Source: Bilabrum cf. latius (taxonomy: Eukaryota > Bigyra: Bicosoecida > Bigyra > Bicosoecida). Taken from it: 64,000 nucleotides of DNA. The DNA lies in NCBI GenBank assembly GCA_965178125.1, contig OZ237775.1, positions 496,001-560,000 on the forward strand. The letters are read 5' to 3'. Each line of letters begins with the position of its first letter. Positions within the stretch are counted from its first letter, which is position 1. The notes beneath the pieces are model-generated. The model worked only from the letters and a program-made list of their open reading frames with translations. It had not been told where the DNA came from and did no database searches. The position numbers and the translations under genes were made by a program. Positions 55,144-64,000 of the stretch are shown here, in pieces.

Positions 55144-57620
55144 ATGAGCACCCAGGCAGAGGGTTTAAGCGGTGCAATACAAATCACGACTGCTGCGCAA
55201 AGCAAGACAAAACGTGGGAAAAGAGGGGGAAAGCGGAACCGGCGTGGAAAACAGACGCAAGTGAAACTGGAGGCACCACAAGAGGCAGGTGATCCGAAAG
55301 AAACGCCGGCCGAGTCAAATGAATTTGTTGTAGCAGGCAAACGCGATGATGAAAAATTGAAAGCTTCGGCAAAGCGATAGAAGGCCAGAGAGCGGGCAAA
55401 GCGCCGGCGGGAGCGGGCAACATCACAAGTATCCAACCAACCAGTCCGTGCAGGCGTTCTTGTAGTGGATGCGGGAGCTTTCATAACGGGCCCATCCCTT
55501 CTACGTGGGATGGGAAGAGTGAGTCGGCTCTATAGCTCAATATTGCCTTTCCTTGCGCAACTGGCCCCAGCACGATATTCCTCCCGTTGTAGTGTTGTTG
55601 CCACCTATCACAGTGTTTGATATCGACGCCAGCAGTCATCAGGGAGATCAGAGATGAGCAGTCCCGAGCTGCGCTGGACCAGCTTCGGTTGGTCGCACAA
55701 GCGAGTGCCCAAAGCCCCGATGCTAGGGCGTCCTCTCCGCTGGAACGCGCGCCACCGCTCCCCCGCGGCAAACGAGCCGGATTCTTCGAGGAAGAACCGC
55801 CTGCAACGTACGTCTCTAGGGTCCGAGAGGAGGCCCGCAGCACTGGAGACCTGGCCTCTCTCTCAGCCGCGGACATCGAGATACTCGCGCTCGCCCTGCA
55901 GTATCACGCCCCTGCCCAGCGACCAAAGAGCAAGCATGCGGCCGGCGGTGCTCGCAGCGCTGACCCTGCAGCAGTGCGTGGTGGCAAACAATAGCCAGAG
56001 GCGTCATCCAAAACGCCTGATTCGCCAGTGGCAGCTGCAGCGGGGGCAGGCCAGGACGCAGGGGGCTAGGGCTAGGGCTAGGGCTAGGGCTAGGGCTAGG
56101 GCTAGGGCTCTCCTGCTGTCAGCCCAATGGGGGCGCTTGCGGCAGGCACGGGCAAGGTACCGGCCTGGGGGGCCAAGGCAGGCGGCTGGGCTGCCATCGC
56201 ACGCAAGACGGCGGGCGACCGAGCTGTCACTGGGCGAGCTTCATCCGGTGCTGCGGTTGTCGACGCCCTCGCCCCTCCAGAGGAGCAAGTGTCCGTGAGG
56301 CAGGAGTAGGGCGAGGGGGGCACCTCCCATGAGGCCTTTCCCACTTTGGGGAGCATGCGCGCCCCTCCACCCCTGGCAGACAAACACGAGATCGGGGCCG
56401 TTGTATCCTCTTGGGCCGATGCCGAGGCCGCAACCGCGGAGCTGGAGGCTCGCAAGCAGCTGCGGAGAGAGCGGGCCGGAGTGGAGGAGAGCGCAGAGGC
56501 TCGCGCCGCCGCAGACGCCTCAGATGCCGTGTCAACTGGGTCCCAGGACGAGGATTTGCCCGAGGGAGTGGCAGTGGAGCGGACTGCGAGCGACTTTTTG
56601 GACGAGGACGAGGGGGTGTGGGTGGGGCCCGGGGCAGCAGGGCTGCACGACGCGCTCGCATTTGGAATGGAATGGACCCGGTCCAGTGGAGAGATGGGCA
56701 GGGGCACTGCAGGGCCGGGTGGCGAGGGCAGTGCTGCCTCGACTGCCGGTCAATCTGGGGATGAGCGCAAGCCGACGAGTGCTGCTGTCCCTGTGGCGAT
56801 CATCTCGGGGGACTACGCAGTGCAGAACACGGCCCTTTCCCTCGGTATTCCTGTGTGCGGGCTGCACGGCAGGCGTGTGGCGCATCGCCGCACGTGGTCA
56901 CTCCGTTGCACCGCATGTATGGAACTCTGCAGAGACCTGGAGCGCGTCTTCTGCCCCTCGTGCGGGAACAGCGGCACTCTGCGCAGGGTGGCTGTGGAGC
57001 ACGTGGTGCGGACCATCCGAGGGAAGGACGGCAAGGAGCGGCAGGTGACCGAGGAGCAGCTGATCCTCGCCCGCCACTTCCAGCCCAAGCTGCGCGGCAC
57101 AATCTACTCGGTTCCGGACCGCAACAGCAGGCGGGCCAAACGCAGGGAAAGGACGAGAGCGGGCATACGGGCGGCCAGGGCACCGGCAGTGCTCGCAGAT
57201 GCAGCGGTGCAGGGGCGGGGCGGCGAGAGTGCACTGGGAGGAGGCGGCATGTCGGCGGGGCAGGCTCGTCTGGGGCGTGCAGGGCGCGTGGGTCGGCTGC
57301 TGGTGAGCGAGGAGCAGCTGAGGCAGGGCGCCTGGGCCTCGCTCGCTCGGGGAGACCGCAAAGCGGCACAGGTCGGGAGCAGGGGTCGGGAGGACCTTGG
57401 GCTCGTGTATGGCGCGACCCCTGCCAAGGAACTCATTGGCACTGGGACCGGGTCAGGGGCAGGGGCAGGGACGGCCCGCGAAGGCGATCCACCCCATGGC
57501 CCTGGGGAAGATGCGCTTCGCGTGAGGGGCCTGCCTCGGGTGGTGGTGGGGCTGGGCGCTGGCAATCCGAATGCCAGGAAGGGGAGGGAGAGAAGGGGGA
57601 AAGGAGGGCGCATCAAGTAA
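55144..57620 (+). CDS. NOB1: NOB1-type rRNA endonuclease (PIN domain and zinc ribbon)
   Basis: Two exons, 55144-55518 and 55614-57620 (95-base intron, donor GTGAGT), give 793 aa ending in TAA. TAGs are at 55378, 55992, then seven in a row every six bases from 56067 to 56103, then 56307. After a Lys/Arg-rich N-terminus the PIN domain starts with VLVVDAGAFITG (catalytic Asp) and continues over the splice with TPAVIREIRDEQSRAALDQL and SLSAADIEILALAL. A long Gly/Ala-rich insert contains a (Gly-Gln)7 run encoded by GGGCTA repeats. The PIN domain closes with AIISGDYAVQNTALSLG, and the zinc ribbon is CTACMELC ... CPSCGN. The end (GNPNARKGRERRGKGG) matches NOB1. It cuts 20S pre-rRNA to 18S rRNA in 40S maturation. 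It is far longer than human NOB1 (412 aa). Confidence 0.93.
56064..56108 (+). repeat. (GGGCTA)7 telomere-like repeat inside the NOB1 frame
   Basis: Seven perfect GGGCTA (equivalently CTAGGG) hexamers plus partial flanks. In the NOB1 frame each unit reads GGC TAG, so it encodes Gly-Gln if TAG is Gln and seven consecutive stops if it is not. The hexamer resembles eukaryotic telomere repeats, but its location is internal and coding. Confidence 0.95.
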
Positions 57621-57815
57621 AAGTCGGGTGGTTTCAATGCAAATGCCGCATTCGCAAGCACCAAGCACGCCAAGTCCATCCACTGGGCGTGACCCGGTGG
57701 AATACGGGCCTGCACACCGCCACTGATCTGTCAAGCGACCACGCATGGTGCTGCCACTGCACCTCCACTTAAAACCCGCATATTGCACTTCTCTCTCTGC
57801 GTCCCCGCCGCTGGC

Positions 57816-58676
57816 TCAGAAGAACCGGTTCATCACAGACATGGCTGTCTCGTATCCCCAGAAGCAGGCAGCATTGGCCGGGAATGCGCGGAGCAGGGCA
57901 GGCCCAACCCCCCTATACAGGGCTGCTGCACCCTCTGTCTCCACCACGTGCCGTGCAGTTGCGAGGAGGCCCCTGGTGGCGGCGGGCCCTGTGCCCACCG
58001 CTGCCTGCATGCGGCTCTTAACCGTGTCGAAGGGGATGGCGATGAGCCAGTTCAACATACCCGCCGATCCACCGGCAAACAGAACGGCAGGAGTCGATGG
58101 GACGCTGCCATCCGTGCTCAAAGCGCGCTTGATCCCTTCGTAGGCGCCAAAATACGCGAACGAACCGAACCCGTCCCGAAGGAGAGTTGCCACGGATCCG
58201 CGAAACACGGAGCGCAACCCCCCCTCTCTCCACAAGTCCTTGGCCACTGCGATGGCGCCAGGCTGCTTTCCATTGGTAGGGCTTTGTGTCTGCATGATGC
58301 ACTTGATTCGCTCCCCCGGAGCCATGATGGCTGTCGTTGGCAAGGCAGAGAAGGCCCCAGCCACACCAATGTCCAGCAGGGACAACCTGGTAGGATCGCC
58401 ATGCCCCCGGTGTCCGGCAATGATGCTTTTACCAAGACCATATGCCCAAAAATTTACGGCAAAAATCGGCGTGACTCCAGCTAGTGGTGTGCTCATGCCC
58501 CTGTATAGACCCAGAGCCCCGTCTGCTTTGATTGTCTTCTTCACGACATCCATAATTCCAGAATACTTATCTGGCTGAGCCTATAACCTAACCTTGATCA
58601 AATCAAGGGGGTGGCCAGCGAACACTAAGCACGAACCTCCTACTCCGCCGGCAATCACCTGTTTAAGCATCGACAT
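57816..58676 (-). CDS. SLC25A20: Mitochondrial carnitine/acylcarnitine carrier
   Basis: ATG at 58674-58676 to TGA at 57816-57818 gives 286 aa with one TAG at 58581. Three carrier repeats are visible: [19 protein letters not shown], then [14 protein letters not shown], then [11 protein letters not shown]. The second-repeat signature with Pro-Gly-Glu-Arg-Ile-Lys-Cys and the ending [16 protein letters not shown] are characteristic of the carnitine/acylcarnitine carrier rather than other SLC25 members. It exchanges acylcarnitines for carnitine across the inner membrane for beta-oxidation. The TAG sits exactly where the first signature has its near-invariant Gln (KVRLQ). The start leaves almost no N-terminal extension, normal for the family; a short 5' exon cannot be excluded. 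Confidence 0.95.
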
Positions 58677-59040
58677 TGCACCTGCAGCGAAACAGAAAGT
58701 GGGCATGTACGCAGCGACATTACAGGCACTTTGCTGGCAAGGTGGCACTATTGTAAGAACTTTAATTGCATGAACCTACCGCTGCTCTTCGTATCTTTAG
58801 CCATCGTTCTGGTTGGTTCCTTTAAGTGCCTAAAAAAAAGCGAATCTTTTTGCCGGGGGCAACTCGCTCCCGAGGTGTGACGAGCACCGGATCAGAAGCA
58901 ATTCACACTGCACACACACTGCACACTGTGCCTCACATAATCTTGTTTCGACAAATTGCGATCGCATAGATACGTATCGAGCGTCGGCACCCTCAGCCTT
59001 CAGGGGGGCAATAAAACAGCATTCCCTGATAAATTCAGAC
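58677..59040. other. Intergenic region between carnitine carrier and NSF
   Basis: About 360 AT-richer bases between two minus-strand genes. It would hold the NSF 3' UTR and the carrier promoter. A GGTGTGACGAG word lies at 58874 outside any gene. Nothing else is recognisable. Confidence 0.5.
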
Positions 59041-61655
59041 TCAGAGCCCCCCGTCAGTCTCCAGGGCGCACTCGAGCACCTTTGCCGCAGTGACCGCCAC
59101 GGGGCCTGGCTCGCCGTCACCGCCATCGGTCGCCCCAGCAGCGGCATCATCTTCATCGGCCTGGGCCTGCCTGGCCATCTCTAGCAGTGCAAGCAGCCTC
59201 TTGATCGGCACGCCGCCCCTCTTGCCCCCGAGCTCCTTGGCTGCCGCCTCCATCTCGCCTGCCGCCATCACCGCACCACGAGCCGGGACCGGGCCCCCGC
59301 CTTCATCTGCACCTGCCCCCGACTGCGGCCCGCCCTCGGCCCCGGACCCACTGCTTCCCACGGCCTCCCCCGCTGCTCCCGCGCCAGCCCCCTCGGCAGC
59401 CCACTGCCTTGCCGCCTCCTGGATCACCGCCAGCAGCTCGTCCTCCTCCCGCAGCACGGGCAGCCGCTGCACCGTGGAGCACGCCTTGCCCACTCCCAGG
59501 TCCTCCACCACGGGCTCGTCGCTGCACGTGGCCAGCACCAGCAGCTTGTGCCCCGAGGGGGGCCTCCTCCGCAGCAACACCAGCAGGGTCTGCAGCACAG
59601 AGTTGGAGAACCGCTGGCCCACGGGCACATACTCGAGCATGCGGTCCACGTCGTCCAGCAGCAGCAGACTAAGGGGGCTCTTGCCCGCGTCCTCGAATGC
59701 CTCGTGCAGCCGCTGCGCCTTGACGCTCTCTGGCAGCGACAGCAGGTCCTCTGCCCCGATGCGCTTCACGAACGGGAAGCCGCTCTCCACCGCGATGCTG
59801 GCCGCTAGCGCCGTCTTGCCAGCCCCCGGGGGGCCCGACAGGCAGCAGGTCACGAGGGACTGCCTCGACTCGCGGGACAGGAGCTGTCTGGTCAGCCTCC
59901 GCATCGTCTCCCGGAGCCCCTTGAATGCCTCGCTGTAGTCGATGATGCCGTAGCCCTCGTACAGCGCCCGAATGTCGTCGTCCGCCACCCCGAAGGCTGG
60001 GTGCGTCTCCTCAACGGCCCTCAGGAAGTCTGAGTGCGTCAGCTTGATGTCCTTCCTGTCGATGGCCTTGCTCAGGTCACTCGGGTCGATCACCCTGGCC
60101 ATCGCGAAGGAGCGCGCATTGCGCACCACCCTGGAGAGCTCTGCCCCGGTGAAGTTCTTGGACCTCTTGGCCACCTCGAGCAGGTCTACACCCTCCCCCA
60201 GGAAGCCCTCCTTCTGGAGCTTGGACGTGTGGATGCCCAGGATCTGCTCGCGGCCGTGCTCTGAGGGAAGACCGATCTCGACGTGCACCTCCAGCCGGCC
60301 GGGCCGCAGCAGGGCATCGTCGATCATGTCCTTCCGGTTAGTCATTCCGATGAGCAGCACGTTGTTGAGTGAGTCCACGCCGTCGATCTTGGACAGCAGC
60401 TGGTTCACGATGGAGTCGTGCACGCCGGTGCCTCCCCCCACGGACCCCCTCTTCCTGCAGATGGCGTCCAGCTCATCCATGATGATGATGTGCAGCCCGC
60501 TCTCGTCTCCCTTCTCGGCCTGCTCCTTCTCGGCGTCCTCGAATAGCTCCCTGATCTTCTTCTCGCTCTCGCCCACGTACTTGTCCAGAATGCTCGGGCC
60601 TTGCACCACCTTCGGCTCGGCGGCGTTCAGCGCCTTGCCGATCTGACGAGCGATGAGCGTCTTGCCGCAGCCTGGCGGCCCGAACAGCAACATGCCCCTC
60701 ACGTGGTTGAGGCCCATGGCGTCGATCAGAGAGGGGGGCAGCAGCCTCGAGGCGAAGGCCTGTCTGAAGATGAGCTTGAACTCCTCGTCCAGCCCGCCCA
60801 CCCCGAGAGCCTGGAAGTTGAAGCCCTTCCCGAAGATCTGCTGCCGCTGGTTGGACGCGCTGCCCTTGAGCTTGAACTGCGCGTCTTGCCCCTTGCGGAC
60901 GGTCACCTCGGTGCTAGAGAGCACCTAGGCTAGGTGGCCCCCACCCGAAGAGCCCTCCTTGGCCGTACCAGCTGCCTCACGGGGAGTTACCACGTCGAAC
61001 TCGCGCACCGTGAACTTGAGTGGGACATCCACCGTGGCTGCACCGCCGCTAGCCGCCGCGCCAGCCCCAGATCCGTCCGAGCTGGGGTCGTGCTTGAATT
61101 TCACTGCCCCTGCCTATCCTACTTTAAACACGTGGCCAGCGAAGTTTCTCTTGATTGTGTCTCCGATTTTCCCTGCATTTAACGTGTACGAGCCGTACGA
61201 TCCTTTCCCGACCTGCTGAACCTCCACCACGATTCTGGTAGCAAGGAATGGCGTGTCTGGACGCGCAACGAACCGAGATACCGGCACCGGCTGATTGAGG
61301 CGAAAGTTGCCTGCTAGTCTATGCAGCTAACCCATGCCAATGCCACTCATGGAAGTTCCAGGATGTGGACTGCGAAATGTCGTAGCACATTCCAGAAAAG
61401 TACAAATACTCTTGGATGCGCACTAATTCGACACGGATGCCGGTGCAAGAGTGATATAGACAATCAATATGAATCAAATTCTTACATCACGCGTAAAGCA
61501 AGGTCGCCCACTTGGCAGAGCAGTCCCGCTTGCTTCGCTTTCTCTGCAGCCAGGTCGCCGCCTGCCAACTCCTCAAACGACTCCTGGGAGACTGAAGCAA
61601 CATCCATCCACGCTAATGTTGAAACATCAGGAATTTTTTCTGATACGAGCTCCAT
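59041..61655 (-). CDS. NSF: NSF/Sec18 vesicle-fusion AAA ATPase
   Basis: Two exons, 61655-61486 and 61369-59041, with a 116-base intron (donor GTAAGA), encode 832 aa ending in TGA. TAGs at 61327, 61114 and 60925 all lie in the N domain. That domain reads HPGTSMSGIGMGq, RLAGNFRLNQPVPVSRFVA and FAGHVFKVGq, aligning with SNAP-binding NSF-N; the VGQ Gln is TAG. D1 has Walker A GPPGCGKT, Walker B IIIMDELDAI and the arginine-finger region ALLRPGRLEVHVEIGLP. D2 has GPPGAGKT and LLLLDDVDRM. NSF disassembles SNARE complexes with alpha-SNAP. A Gly/Ser/Ala insert near 59380-59240 makes it longer than the usual ~745 aa. Met at 61655 is chosen because the preceding frame is not NSF-like. Confidence 0.95.
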
Positions 61656-62052
61656 CTTTACAGGAAAAATCCCCTCGAAGACAGTTAAATGCGGGACCTC
61701 CAGAACTGCAGCAAGCAATAATGTGTTTTGTCTTCATCTTGATGCCGTGCATTTCGGTTGCAACCGCAGTTCAGACTTGTCCAGAATTTGCAGGCCCTGT
61801 ACAAGTGCGTCATACTATACAACGTTCGTGTGATGTAGCACATGTAGCGCTGGCATGTATTTATGGTTGAATGTACTGAGAGCTTGAACATGGAATCTGG
61901 TGTGGGGGCCGAGGCAAGGACATCACACGACAAGTGCGCAATCGCCCAGAGGTGCCGTCACGGCAAGGTAACCAGGCAATCGTCCCAGGCCGCCAAGCGC
62001 CTCGCTTGTCACTCCAGCCCCCGCTATGGCCCCACCCTGCCTGCCAGCGTCC
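61656..62052. other. Intergenic region between NSF and the E2 gene
   Basis: About 400 bases with short open frames on both strands and no family match. A GGTTGCAACC palindrome lies at 61756-61765. It should include the NSF promoter and the E2 gene 3' UTR. Confidence 0.45.

Positions 62053-64000
<1,948 letters not shown>

Overview
This is eukaryotic nuclear DNA from a GC-rich protist that I cannot place taxonomically. The evidence is short GT..AG introns (about 85-130 bases, most with GTGAG or GTAAG donors), classic eukaryotic proteins (kinesin, dynactin p25, NSF, a UBE2D-type E2, NOB1, FYVE and SNARE domains) and mitochondrial enzymes with N-terminal presequences. Genes are tightly packed on both strands, and long 3' exons often follow one or two short 5' exons.

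The central result is that TAG is a sense codon here, almost certainly glutamine. I count about 88 in-frame TAG codons in 17 of 22 well-supported genes. None of those frames contains an internal TGA or TAA. All 22 genes end in TGA (19) or TAA (3), never TAG. Several TAGs fall where the family has a near-invariant Gln: BCKDH E1-beta (twice), the QSSS motif of a Na/Pi cotransporter, the KVRLQ motif of the carnitine carrier, the N domain of NSF, and methyltransferase motifs. Under the standard code nearly every gene would be read as broken fragments. I therefore give joined coordinates and list the TAG positions.

Layout. 1-8.3 kb: a 5'-truncated RBBP4/MSI1-like WD40 protein with a very long basic Ser-rich tail (+), prolidase (-), and a coiled-coil protein with a C-terminal beta domain (+). 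8.4-17.6 kb: a giant multipass receptor with tandem periplasmic-binding-protein domains (-). 18.3-30.2 kb: an alpha/beta hydrolase with a minisatellite (+), a FYVE/R-SNARE protein ending in a CaaX box next to a 60-bp tandem array (-), and a PPR-like organellar protein (+). 30.4-34 kb: a small membrane protein, a Na/Pi cotransporter and BCKDH E1-beta. 34-36.4 kb: an AT-rich island without recognisable genes. 36.4-47.2 kb: dynactin p25 (+), HMG-CoA lyase (-), a kinesin with a C-terminal chromodomain (-), BCKDH E2 (-) and a mitochondrial DnaJ (+). 47.6-57.6 kb: a methyltransferase-like/TPR protein (+), a KCTD-type BTB protein (-), a PREY/Trm112-like protein (+), a membrane-anchored methyltransferase (-), and NOB1 carrying an in-frame (GGGCTA)7 repeat (+). 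57.8-63.1 kb: carnitine/acylcarnitine carrier, NSF and a UBE2D-type E2, all on the minus strand.

Functionally, BCKDH E1-beta, BCKDH E2, HMG-CoA lyase and the carnitine carrier lie within 26 kb and belong to leucine breakdown and acyl-carnitine metabolism in mitochondria. NSF and the FYVE/R-SNARE protein point to membrane fusion, and kinesin and dynactin p25 to microtubule transport. No prokaryotic, viral, transposon, CRISPR, rRNA or convincing tRNA feature was found.
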